Shown: positions 11,425 through 23,091 of the stretch, in pieces
Layout: every line of letters begins with the position of its first letter
How positions within the stretch are numbered: the first letter of the stretch is position 1
From: Marsupella aquatica
Lineage: Eukaryota; Marchantiophyta
DNA: 64,000 nucleotides
Reading direction: 5' to 3'
Assembly: GCA_973895155.1 (NCBI GenBank)
Contig: OZ316896.1
Location: forward strand, 6,138,001 to 6,202,000
The notes under the pieces: model-generated
What the model was told of the DNA's origin: nothing
The model's input: the letters and a program-made list of their open reading frames with translations, nothing else
Database searches by the model: none
Position numbers and translations under genes: made by a program

Positions 11425-14400
11425 AGCCAAGGACCCCAAAAGCCAGACCCCCTGCTGCTGAGCCCATCTCATAGGCCATCCCCCCAATGCGATGAGGAAC
11501 AACAAACTGTATCCACGGATCTGGACAGGAGATAAAATCCCCTCTTATTTGGTCACAGAAGAGCTTTAGCGCTGTGATCCTTGTGAAGACTCGATCGATG
11601 GTTTGCTTCCTCCGAGGTCCTGGGCCGATATTCACCTGAGTACAAAGATCCTGAATTATAGAGGAATCATGCCTGAGTGGGAGCCAAATGACCAAAGCCC
11701 GTCCACCAGGAAAAGGGGGAGGAAGCGGCAGGGGGTGCCGAATGCAATGGATGAAGAAACCGCAGCCACCCCGAGGTGAGAGAGAGAGTTGAACACCCTA
11801 GACCTGATGCTTAACCCCAGTAGGAATCACTCTTGATCTTGGAGCTTCTCATTGTGCACACACACTGGAGATGAGAGGGTCTAGCTGAAGGAGAGGTACA
11901 GAAGTGGTCATTGATGAGGGCATTGTCAAGCTATGGCTGATGTATTGGTTGTGGATGTGGCCTAGATGGGTTGAACCCCGTATCCAGGAGTCAGTGTACT
12001 TGTGATCCCTATGCTTGGTAATCTAGAGACATCATGCTGTCATTTTGATGATTCAACTTTTGCCCCTTTATTGGGTCTCTTGCCTTTTGGGATCATGTAG
12101 TCCTGCTTGTGCCTTTGGTTCCAGGCCTCAAAGCATAGTCACATTGTCAAAGTAATTGGGATGTTAATTGTTAAGGTCTAAATATTGTATATACTGTTCA
12201 CAACCATTATAGGCCCTCAGACCATATATCTCTTCAATAGGTACATTTCATTCTAGTTTCTCCCAAAAAGCTCCCCTTGCACATACACACACACACTTTG
12301 CAAAAAGTTTGAAGTTCTTTTTGAGATTGGTTAACCCTAAAATTTTCCCACAAGATGCTTTACAACCTAGCCACGCTGATAAAGTTTAATATTAGACTCT
12401 GACACTGGAAATTGAGTTTATTTTGATTATGTTATTTTTTAAAATATTCAAATTTATGGCGCTGACTTGCTTTCGATGGCCCGCTGGTTTCCCTCCGTGG
12501 GGTTCACGCAGAATGGGGTTCACGCAGAATATGGTTCACGCAAAGTAAATTTTACTTCCCATAAAAATATATATATAAGTGCAAAGGCCTGGTATATATT
12601 TTTACCATACTTGAAAGAGAGGAGAGATGATGATTCTCTTTGAATCTACCATACTGGCTCGCAGATGGTGTGTAGAGCGGCTACTTACGAAAAATCGAGC
12701 TTGCCCTGGACCGCTGCTCCTGGCCCACCACATTGGAAAGGAAGGGAAGGTATGAATGGGGTGGGCATATGAGGGGGGAGGCAGGACCTCGTGGGGAAAA
12801 ATATCCTTTAATTTTGGAAAGATATGCATAAAAGGTGGCTGCACGCAAACTGTGGGGGCCCAGCCGCCCACGGAAAAGCCATATGGGGCCCGGAGAAAGG
12901 AGGCGGTGCCAGCCTAGTGGGCGAAATGTACGGCGAAATGTATCTGAATGTTCTGATATTTAGGCAAATTATTTGTGAAAACTTATTCGACCTCTAAGGA
13001 GACGTACCAGCACTCACCCGGCCTCACTTTCCCAATCTGGACCAGGCAGTGGTATATCCTGCACGACCAACCTTGCCCCGGAGTTTTAGCAACCCTGCGT
13101 AAAATCCAACAGACTGAAAACTTGCCAAAGGTTTTGAGGGCAGCCTGTCGAGAGGTATGAGTACTGTACTCGGTCGAAAACCACAAATGTTCTCCATTTC
13201 TTTTAACAGATGACTATCTGATTATCAGATCGAAACACCCTTGACCTGTGTCTGTCTGAATATATCAAATCAACATTTGAGGGGGGTACCTCAAAGCCAG
13301 TCCTAGTCCTTGGGAGACCACATTTGCAGCAGACAGCTTGCAGAAAGACTGACAAAACTTACTTTGAGCTTGAACAGGCAGGTACTGCCGGTCGAGACTG
13401 TAACCAATTGATAACTGTTGCCTAGGATGAATAAAAACACAGGTTTGTTGGGTTCGAGGTAGGGATATTTGTTGCAGGTTCATTACACGTTCTTCAAAGT
13501 TAGACCTGCGGCCGCTGTACATAGCACGAATGCTGCTAGATCGAAGGTCGCTGCATTGAACCGGTGCCTTCGCATTAAATTGACTGCGATTTTTAGCCCG
13601 ACATCTGAAGCACAAACTCTGCTCGTAAGTAGTTCCTTCAGTTGAGATAGTCATTCCCACACTTCCAGAAACACAATTGTCATTCGCAGTCTTCTATGAT
13701 AATGACTGTATAACCCGAAGGTAACCTGAGAAAGGTATCTGCATACTAACACTGCATGGGGTATATCATCCCGCAACTCATCAGTCGATACACTGCCTGT
13801 TAGTACGTTAAGAAGCAACGTTCCAGAAGTCTACTCCACGAGACTCTGCACAGACAACCAATATACGTTGAAGTTTGGAAAAGGGAGCTGCCGTGGCTTT
13901 AGGGACATCACGAGTTAGACGACATTCAACCTGCGAGTAGCCAACAACGACAAAAAGTCATAGCTCCCTCTCATCCCATAAGATGCCGTCAATGAAACAG
14001 TGTCTTTGCTTGAAAGCCATGACCTCTTTGTCGAAGCTACGGGCAGCCTTTGTGGCGAGGAATTTCCGTTCTACAACATATTTGTCTAAAGCTCATCTGC
14101 TTCGTTTCTACAAAAGAGCTGAAAATAATCCACCGACAGTGCCACACAGTGAATACATTTTGAACCGAAATTGTGCCAACCTACGCACAGGGAAGGAATT
14201 CAATACTGACATGAAATGAAGAACGCTGCTAAACTAAAAAAAAAGATACAGATAGCTCAAGTGAATTTGGACAATATTAGTTAAAGAAATCACACGGCCC
14301 AAGGCTGGGTTGTCTCGAGTCCAATGTCTTTATTATTGATTTTGTACCCAGATATTTCCACGAGAGGTGTGGAATGCTGGGAAAGAAAATGTTCAGCTGC

Positions 14401-15026
14401 CCGCTACTCTTGGTCTTAATTTGTCACTGAACAAACTCACAACGAAAGCTCCGCTTTTCCTTTTCTTTCAGAAACCCAAAGAATGATGACTCTTGAGAAT
14501 ATGGCAAACGTGTATGTACAAACGTCTTAAGGTAAAGTGCGAGCTACACGAACTAGAATCGAACAAGAGCAATCTCTCCAACTTGATTGCAGTGCCACTT
14601 TACACCGGAACGAGTCACCTGAAAGTCAGAAAGGAAAGGGCTGGCCGTCCTGTTGCAAAAAGTTCCAGGAACACCCAGTGAAGATGTGTTCAATGATGAA
14701 TAAATAAAAACACTTTGATCTCTGCCGCAAGAACACCAGGTACTGTAGTATACTTCGTGTGCTCGTCTGAGATGTACCTGTGCACTATTCAACTCTCAAC
14801 TCTCAAAGCCTGTGGAAGCGAAAGACAGAATGGGAGAGGTTAGTCTCACCACAGGCCCAGGTCGGTTGGATGGGAGGACGCTCTCTAAAGCATGCTTTGA
14901 AAGGATTCCGAAGGGCCGAAGGTAAACTACTCGAAACTACAGAGTGGACACTTCAATGTTACGAAAAGCAGTAAAAATCCAGCTTCATCTGCATGTGCAC
15001 TCTCCTGACATAAGACCCTATTTTAA
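11425..15026. other. Intergenic DNA plus probable 3' flank of the MYB gene
   Basis: No recognised coding region. Base composition becomes less AT-rich from about 12.9 kb. The stretch next to 15,026 is the expected place of the MYB 3' UTR on the minus strand. The frames at 11423-11695 and 13265-13660 (minus) are open but carry no family motif. Confidence 0.45.
12501..12543 (+). repeat. Short tandem repeat, GGTTCACGCAGAAT unit, three copies
   Basis: GGTTCACGCA occurs three times within 43 bases, with AGAATGG or AGAATAT spacers. Confidence 0.85.
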
Positions 15027-16370
15027 CTAATGATTCATTGCTTGTTGTGGCATAGAGTATGCCATGTGAGGCATCATGGGCGGACCTCCCATAACAGGTC
15101 TTTGAATATGCCCTCTGGGTGCATAGGCCATTTGTCCAGGGGGGTAAACCGGGGTACCCACAGGGGAACCAGCAGGTGGACCCGGGTGTCCATACATGTT
15201 GCCTCCCTGAAATCCAGGCTGCCCGGCATGGACGTGAGGTTGACCTGCAGGTGGCGTAGTAGATGGAGATTGCCCCGTAATAGGAGCCGGACTGCCTTGT
15301 AGCGCGTCTCCACCTCCTCCATTCACACTGGTTATGTCGTGTATAGAGGACCTGCGCTTGTCTTTGTTAATGGAATTAAGCCGGATGAAGTACTTCTGAG
15401 CATGACTCGCAACCTGGGTTGGTGTTCGAGAGATGACAAAATTTCGCGAGATGCTCCTCCAATCCCCTTTGCCGAACTTGGCAAGCCCCAACAAGAACAA
15501 TCTGCTCCATAGCAAACAAGTACCCAAAGGACTTGTACCGGTTAGATTAACTCCCATCTCAGACATACGCAGCCAATTTCAAATGAACTGATAAGATCTC
15601 TACATTAGAGCACGTGTCCTGTGGCAACTCTCACAACCACCCTCTCCCCGGGCAAGAAACGCGACGCTGCCACATTGTCCAATTGAGATCACTGCACAAA
15701 GAGGGGCAGAACGACAGAGGCACACAGAGCGAGAGGGAGAGCAAGCGGAAGTAAAAGGCACACACCTGTGTTCCTCTTCCGTCCAAGGTATGCCTTTGCG
15801 CCTTTCCTGATCGGCCTTACTGCTGGAGGACTTTCGTTCAAGTCCTCCATTCACGCCGCCATTGGCTCCACTGGGGGTGACTCCAGAAGACTGTCCGGCC
15901 CATACCGGCTTCTTCGAAACCGAGCTATCCGACTGATCTCCTGCCCCTTCCAACGCCGGAAGTGCAGAGGTGTTGTAGCTCGGGAGAGCAACCCTACCTG
16001 CGTCGATCGCCGTCACATCCTGAAGAAGCAATTCGTAGTGTCTCTTCACCTCCTCCGCGTCTTTCCCAGCAACCATGGAAGCCACATTTTCCCAGCGAGT
16101 GGAGGTATCTTGATCATAGACTGCCAAGGCCTTTTCGAAAAGCTTATCTTGCTCCGCGGACCATGACGGGGTGGCTGCTTCGAGAGCAGCCGGAGCAGCT
16201 GTAGGTGCCGGGGCGGCCTGGACTGCTGCTGCTGGGGTCGAGGGACTCGCCGCAGGTGTGGGAACCGCTATCGCTACTGATGTATCAGCAGTATTCTGCG
16301 TCGGCGTAGAAATTGTGGCGTTGCATACGGGAGGTGTGGTTAGTGAGGGCCCCGGAGAGGGCGCTGCCAT
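15027..16370 (-). CDS. R-R-type MYB/SANT transcription factor, DIVARICATA-like (SHAQKYF class)
   Basis: Nuclear DNA-binding protein of the plant DIV/RAD group, predicted 359 aa. Proposed CDS is complement(join(15027..15501,15766..16370)). Phases agree: exon 1 ends AACACAG before GTGTGTG, and exon 2 starts after GGAGCAG. Residues 1-66 are a low-complexity Ala/Pro/Thr leader. Residues ~69-116 form the first SANT repeat (W70 ... RWENVA ... [10 protein letters not shown]). Residues ~194-243 form the second repeat, interrupted by the intron, with [21 protein letters not shown] and SHAQKYF at 234-240. A basic [15 protein letters not shown] block and a Gly/Pro/Met-rich tail ending MNH follow. The spaced pair of repeats separates DIV-like proteins from one-repeat CCA1 types. 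An in-frame GTG three codons upstream is not used because ATG at 16370 is available. The subfamily assignment is firm; target genes are unknown. Confidence 0.93.
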
Positions 16371-17920
16371 CCGCGCCACTCAAAAACTTAGAGAAAGCCC
16401 ACAAACAAGTCCCTCCGATCACCTACCACGCACCACCGAGAAGGTGAGGTCGACATAAACAGCCCTCCACTGTATGCACTACCTCCTCTACTCTCGCAGT
16501 GTCCGTCCGTATCTCTTCGACTCTCTTCCCGCAGCTTGTTTAGCAGATCAGCCCATGACCTCAACAGTTTGTGGCGCCACAGGAAACCGTTAATAACAGT
16601 AGACACCAGCAGCCATACTGACGTCCTCCTGCACAAAACTGAGCCTGCCTAGTCTCGAAAGTCACTTTCCTGTCCACGCCCCGTCTCGCATCACAGGCTC
16701 GAATTCCCGCTTCTCAACACGCGGGTCGTCATTCAATCCAAATCCAATCCCCTAGACCAATCCTCCGCTAAACTGTTATTGCCAGTCCATCTGTGACGGT
16801 ATGAAATCACGAGTCTCCCCAACCTGCTAGACCGAGGAAGAAAATCTGTTACTCAAGAGTCGACGCCTCTTCTGCTCAAGCTCAAGCTCAAACTCGAACT
16901 CAAACTCTCATCACCAGCTCCCTGCTACTCATTCAAACCGTAAGCAAGTTTCTTCCGTCTTCGAGCTCAAAGCACTCGCCAATCCGCCAACTCCCCTTCT
17001 TCCCTCGCCACCAAAATTCTCTCCTGTTGCCTCACGCTCAACTTCGAAGTATCAAACCCTCCGAACTCCTCGACCCTCGCCCTTTCGGTATCTTCTCTCT
17101 CTCTCTATCCTCTCTCTCCTCTCTCTCCTCTCGCTTTCAAAAGAATCACGACGAAATGACTCGGCCAACCGAAGCTCCCTTGCTTTGCAATCTTTCCTGC
17201 CTCGTCCTCTTATGATGCTCAGTGGTACTTTGACTGAGCAGCAAAGCCACACTCACGCGAAGAGAAAACCTGGATTAGCGTGAATCAATCCGGATGAGAG
17301 GCAGGCGTGAGGCTTTCTCTCTCCTTTCTAACAACACAGAGGAGCTCGCCACAAAAGTCAGTCAGCAGATCGATCACTCCGCACGGAAGCAACAAACTGC
17401 ACGAGCTTGCAGCGTGCGCCCACACAGGAAGGAGGGAAGGATATCAAGGAGAGAGAGAGAGGGTAAATTCCACACGGGCGACGGACGACGATCGACGAGC
17501 AAACCAGACAGAAAGAAAATGAAGTGAAACGTCGAAGAGTTGCGCAAAGGACCCTCCCTACTGTCCTTCTCCTCAATTTATTATCCTTCTACGGATAGGG
17601 ATGCTTATCCTCCCTCCCTCTGCCCCTTCTAAGGGCACCCACCTCCTGCCCGCAGGCAAGAAAAATTCCTCCAAAGCCCCGAACGCTCTCGACCGAACCT
17701 CATGCGCCGAGCCTACGCATGTCTCCGACCCAAATAACCCACCCCCCAGAAGGTTCGTACTGTCTCATGCAAACAATATTCCAACCTTTGCACGCCTTTA
17801 CTCTGCTCACCGGACAAGCATCTTCCTAAAAATTCAAAATCTCAGCCGTCGGCCAGTACGCATATCTACGGCACGATCGCATCCACTGATTTAATTATTG
17901 GAATTTCAGAATGACAGATC
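16371..17920 (-). promoter_or_regulatory. Upstream region and probable long 5' leader of the MYB gene
   Basis: The sequence 5' of the MYB start is less AT-rich than the surrounding repeats. It contains a CT-rich microsatellite on the plus strand (about 17094-17138, GA-rich in the sense of the gene) and further polypyrimidine runs at 17310-17340. Such GA/CT tracts are common in plant 5' UTRs and core promoters. Several short open frames here lack any motif. Transcription start, possible leader intron and upstream ORFs cannot be fixed by eye. Confidence 0.45.
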
Positions 17921-19599
17921 CGCGGTCCAGATCTCGTACGGTGAGTTATTCTTTATTTTCCTGGTATATATGGAATTCCTTACTCCCGTAGATCGAAACG
18001 AAGGCCATAAAATATATTTGATATTACATTTCGACAGATGTTTACTTATTACGTCGATTACGCACGGGAGGTAGACTACTGGACTCCATGTGGATAAAGC
18101 TTGCGAAACTATATATCTTGTTTCTAGAGAATTCGAGACGATTAAGTCGTGTTTGCGGAATGAATCAGATTCTGTCCCTTGCTGATGTTACGCATCGTAC
18201 ATTTATGTACGGAACACAAATTCAAGGTCTTAAATAATTCCAGGCCGTTTAAATTTATGCCAATGGTCAAGATTGATCTGTTCCAACCTGGAGACCAATT
18301 ATCCACGCGCGCATAACCCACCTATTCATTAATTCAGCGCCAGGGTTTCCGGTGTGTGCTGTAATCATTAGTTGTACCATACCGGGAACCCAGTGTTATT
18401 CGCTTTTCTCTTTTTCTGGTAGAGATATTTTTAAAGTCTTACTTAGAAATAAAATCTCAGATTCTTATCTTGTCGAAAATACTGTAGAGCTGTGCCTACA
18501 TTCCCGAAGTACTTATTGCTCCCCCCTTTACCCTTTCTCCCCTTTATTGCGTTGGTTGCCCTCTCTCCGGGTTTGGCATTTTTGTTCTTTGGAGGTGCGA
18601 TATAAACTCCTTACGAGAGTTCTGGCAACTCTCTCGCACTTCCATGCGGATTGCTTTTTGTAGTCTCTTCACAACAAACACTTTTTAATATCATGGACCT
18701 CCATGCCAAGAACATTACTTGAGCTTTAACTCAAACAACTATGTTTTAGGGAACCAATAAACCCAACAATTAGTATTTAATGTGACCCCATAAAAAATGA
18801 TTAGATCTGACAATGATAGAAACTTAACTAGATTAAAAGCTTTCAAATGCCAAATAACAAGGAGTGGGACAAATAAGTAGCTTATTGTGAAATTCTATTG
18901 GCTTTTTCATCATAAATAACAATTTCATTACATTAACTTATTTACAAAAAAATGCGCTCTGGATACTTGGTATGGCTAACTGGCCTAGGGTACAATAAAG
19001 CTTTATCTTATGTGTTCTTGTCAAAATAGTTTCATTGGAATGAATCACATATCTCTTGGTGTCATCTATTTGTTTGTTGGATGGTCACATGTACATGTCC
19101 TTATGAAATGCATCTTTGCTCAACTTCGACTGACTAATAAGATGCAGTTTTAATGCTAATATTTTGTAGATTTTTTATATTTTGTTCAATTTTAAAGCCC
19201 TAAACTTTATACCAAATCACAGGAAACCATGCAAAAGAACATCCATATGATGGTAGGAGATGCAAATGCTAATTATTAATGTTCACATGTGCATTGTAGA
19301 ACGAAGGTATTTTGATTTAGTTGCTTGTGGTTTTGAGTTTTCAGGATGGTGTTTCTATACCATTGGGGTAAATTTAGCCATAATTTTCTAGCCATAATTT
19401 TGTCTTCCAAGCCAATTTGGGTTGAGTTTTTTTATGTTGGCACCTAGCTTGGTAAGATACTTACCAAATAAATCTGAAAAAATGGATGTTCCAAAATTTT
19501 CTGATGACCCTCATCAAATCAATCAGATGAATGAGATTCAAGAAAATTAACAAAAAAGAATCAATAAGGTTTGGGGGAAGGAAGCAAGAAAGAAAGCAA
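17921..19599. other. Intergenic DNA, no gene seen
   Basis: AT-rich, with one moderately long open frame at 18352-18663 that carries no recognisable motif and no supporting exon structure. Confidence 0.45.
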
Positions 19600-19919
19600 A
19601 TTGGTGGAAGGTTAGCTGGGCAAGGAGGGGGAAGAAATTTGAGATTACAAGTTTTTATTGATCTAAGCTTTTGCTGAGCTTTACAACTTATTAATTTACA
19701 CTTTTGTTAATTTCAGTTTAGGGTTGGCCACTAATTAATGAAGATTGGTATGTTCATTGATTGCATGGATTGAAGTCTAGAAGTGAGGCACGAAGGTAAG
19801 GTGTGTTTTCATGAATTGCATTAAAAATCCAGTGAGGTGGACGGGCCATGGAAAATACAAAGGCAGGAACCATTTCATTTGGTCTTTTGTTCACAATATT
19901 ATGAGGTTTTGGAAGGAAT

Positions 19920-20631
19920 ATTTACGGACCCCACTAGAGGTCCCTTCCAAAATTCAAGACTCCACAGCATGCCATGTCATCATGACACGCTCCAAACAGG
20001 TATGGATTGGTTTACAAAATAAAATTACTTCACCGTTCATGTTTGTGGCAGGATTTTGGTAAAATTGAGGACACCAGGCCGTAAACCTTGATGTAAAAAT
20101 GTTTGAAAATTAACCATTTTATTTACCCTAGGTAACAGACTGTTCAATTAGTAGGAGGCCCACCTTCCGTGTTTTTTACCCCTGAGTAACCGCTGCCCAC
20201 CCGCATTCTGAATTGTATTTCAATTGAATAATAACTAACTCTCTCTCGGCAAGTTGATCTGATGACAAAATAATCGTGACAATTTTCTCGACCTTCTGCT
20301 GCCCGGGTTCTGCTGCCACAAAGGAAGAAGTGGACATGATTCTATGTTGGATCACTCAGCACTCCTTTCCATGGCGTCATCATTGCAGTTCCTAACTCGG
20401 TGATGCCTCTCGCTACTATTAGATTGTCCAACGCATGAGGCACAAGCGAACAAAAGAGAAGCAAGCTTAGCAGGGTTCAGTAAGGGCCTCGTCTACATGC
20501 AGATGGTGTTGAAGAGCCTGGGCATGAAAGAAGGACATAGTTATAAGAAGTGTCAGCAAATGATTAAGGGAGTCTATGTGGACTGCAATGGGAAGGTGGA
20601 CTTTCAGGAGTTCAAGGGGTCCACGAACTAA
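19920..20631 (+). mobile_element. ~710-bp insertion carrying a TTACGGACCC-family copy and an EF-hand fragment
   Basis: Defined by comparison with the uninterrupted homologue at 38,200-38,240 (GGTTTTGGAATGGATAGTTATTCCACTCC). The insertion begins with TTACGGACCCCACTAGAGGT, shared with three other places in the window, and ends at a calmodulin-like coding fragment. The reverse complement of its last bases (TTAGTTCGTGGACCCC) partly resembles its first bases, and almost the same string occurs at 21,662. The termini may therefore be degenerate inverted repeats. No transposase is present; the class is unknown. Confidence 0.5.
20497..20631 (+). pseudogene. Calmodulin-like (CML) C-terminal EF-hand fragment
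   Basis: A 44-codon frame ending in TAA encodes VLKSLGMKEGHSYKKC, QQMIKG and VDCNGKVDFQEFKG. This is the layout of the last EF-hand of plant CML proteins (SLG-K-G, then C..MI, then the calcium loop with FxEFK). Only this C-terminal part is present. The loop position normally filled by the first aspartate is tyrosine, so calcium binding is probably lost. It lies at the 3' end of the ~710-bp insertion, which suggests a captured gene fragment. It could still be an exon of an unrecognised gene, but no N-terminal EF-hands were found nearby. Confidence 0.6.
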
Positions 20632-20831
20632 TTATTCTACTCCTTTGGGGTATCGTCAAAGCACCATCCACCCTCCCCCCCAAAATGGAAAAATTGGGCA
20701 TCCCTGAAACCCCAACAATTACTGATTTTTTTTCTATATCTTGTCTGAGAGTTGTTCAAACTGGAAAATGCCTTAAAGGTTGACCATAAACATTTGAGTC
20801 ACACCTAGTATTTACTTGTAAATAAGTTATT

Positions 20832-22899
20832 AAGATTTGTTATCTCTATTTCTATACCATCTCATTACAAGCTAGAGAAGGCTAGATTTTAGCAGTATTT
20901 AAAGAGGTGTATAGCCAAATATACTCACTGGCAACAAAATTTACTATTAAAGTGTACCCCAGGCTTATGCAATAAATGAATAATAATTAAAATTCTATAC
21001 CAAACTAACAAAGTAGTTTAGAGTGCTTATTAAACAATCAAAATAATTTTGCATTGAAAGTTTAAAAATGTTATAAGCATCTTGATACAAACACTAAAAT
21101 TTGTACTGAGTGTATTATTTCTAAGATTAAACGTTACAAAAACATGAAAACTGCATTAGCTTCCCAAAAAATATTAAAGCATACATAGGAGGGGGTACAA
21201 AAATTAATTGGAGGGCCCTTTCATCCTTCAACTTTTATAAACAGTTAAACTAGAATCAAATTCAACTTCAAAATACTCAGTTGCAAAATACACAAGAGGC
21301 ATCTCTTTATAACCCAGCTGAAAAGCCCCAAACTAACCTCCATTCCTCAAAGCTCTTGCTTTCAAATGTACTATACAGAGGGATCTAGATGTGTAGTTTG
21401 ATGAGAATGAGTCATGAATACATCATAAAAGGGGGTTCTATATCCATTTGATATCCAGACTATCAATGTATACCCTAGTGCCATTTGATTTTGCAGAATT
21501 ATTACGGGTCCAGTTAGAGACTTCCCTAAATCTGGAAATTCTGCCAAAATTCCATATCACCCTGTAAATATCCAGCCATTACATGATTTGAATCCAACTA
21601 TCTACATCCACTTTTTTTCTGAAGACTCGTGTGAAGGCTCATATGGCCTCTCAAGTGAAAATTAGTTCGTGGGACCCCTTGGCTACATTTCTTAGTCCTT
21701 GTTTGAGTAAAATGAATGTATGTAATATTAGCTTTAACTCAAGTTGTGAGAGGCTATTATGGTACAAAATGCTATGGTATCACATATTATTCTGATGACA
21801 TAGTTTTACAAATTTTAGTGAAAGCATAGGAGAAATTAATTACCTCACTAATATTTTATTTTTCAATCTTCTTCATAATGACCAGGAAAATAAGGGCCTT
21901 TAGCTTGCGTTTTGAGAAGCTAATGTGGTCCATAATGCTCAGCTAGCATACATTAAAACACTTCAGATCTATGAGATATTTTCACTAATTTTAGAACATT
22001 AATTAATACACCCAAGGCATAGTTAGTTAATGGCATAGTTTATTAATTAATTAAATGGCACTATATTTGACCACTGAAGTGCCCTAGGCACTCAATTTGA
22101 GTTGAGAAGAGTACTTTCTCAAGATAAATTGAGATATCTGCTTTTCTCAACAAGGAACCCTAAGTTTTCTAGTAGCTGAGTCCTCTTTAGAATTATTGTC
22201 ACCCGATTTGTCAATGTACTTTCAAATAATTGGAAATCTTGGAGATTTCACTGAAGTCTGAGTTTGGCAAGTTTGAAATTAAAGGTTAATAGCCTCATGA
22301 CCTTGATGCAACTATTCACCAAAATGGAGAAGGGCAAAGCTTAAGCTTTCAGAAGTTAGAAGTCTGATAGGAAGGGAACCTGGTAGTCATGTTGTGTTGG
22401 ACAAATATGATAGATTTTATAACTTGCATTGTTTAGATTAGATTTTCTCACAAAATCGCTATGTACCCATTTAACCATGGCCCGAGCAATTTGACATTTT
22501 TTCAACTGCCACATGAATACTTTGCTTTGCAGGCCAAAATAGATAGCGTGATAATCATAAGCAGTTGTCAAAATCAGGCCATTCACTACATGCAACCAAA
22601 TTCTCAAGCTAAGAGAGTCAATAGTCAATTCGTGGCAAGTCCATATGAAGCTATACCAAACCAGATCAATGTCTGATCAAATGAATTATATCAATTCATT
22701 AAATTCAAGTTTGCCTGAATTGTGAAAGGCTGGAAATCTTACTCCATGTGCTAGTTACCCTTTAACAAGGAAGTTATCAAGTTAATTATTAGTCATTGTT
22801 TATTATATGAAAAATAATTTTCAAATCTTTGAATTTAATTTTTAAAATTGGATAGTAACTAAAACGGTTATATCTTGACAGTTTTACCCGTCTTGCTCT
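20832..22899. other. AT-rich intergenic DNA, no gene seen
   Basis: No coding region recognised. A possible fifth, diverged TTACGG-family start (TTACGGGTCCAGTTAGAGAC) lies near 21,500. TTAGTTCGTGGGACCCCTTG at 21,662 repeats in inverted form the end of the insertion at 20,631. Confidence 0.5.
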
Positions 22900-23091
22900 T
22901 TGCATTTTTTAATTTTTACATTTATTTTTATGGCATGGCGTCCCAAAATTTACACCCAAATTGATGCAAACACGAATGAAAACTGTAAGTTTTATTCACA
23001 AAACTGATAAGTCTTGTTTGTTACGGTTGTTGTTGACGTGACACACTCTCGTGCCAGGAATTTTGAAAGGGACCTCTAGTGGGGTCCGTAA
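22900..23091 (-). repeat. TTACGGACCC-family repeat, copy B
   Basis: Read on the minus strand from 23,091 it begins TTACGGACCCCACTAGAGGT and continues CCCTTTCAAAATTCCTGGCAC. After about 130 bases it ends in GGGACGCCATGCC. The start is identical over 20 bases to copy A at 19,922. The end matches copy D (GGGTCGCCATGCC). Confidence 0.75.

Larger units (their letters stand above)
19600..20830 (+). repeat. Dispersed repeat copy, split by an insertion (homologous to 37.9-38.45 kb)
   Basis: The parts 19600-19919 and 20632-20830 match 37,860-38,450 in order: GCATGAATTGCATTAAAAAT, AAAATACAAAGGC, GAACCATT, GGTTTTGGAA, then CTACTCCTTTGGG, CATCC(A)CCCTCC, AATTACTGA and TATTTACTTGTAAATAA. In the second copy these two parts are contiguous. 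The family has no recognised coding sequence. Confidence 0.7.

Noticed and set aside
13265-13660. 131-codon minus-strand frame 3' of the MYB gene
   Set aside because: No known domain and no plausible splice connection to the MYB gene.
18352-18663. 103-codon plus-strand frame in the MYB-upstream intergenic DNA
   Set aside because: Start and context are unsupported and no recognisable domain is present.
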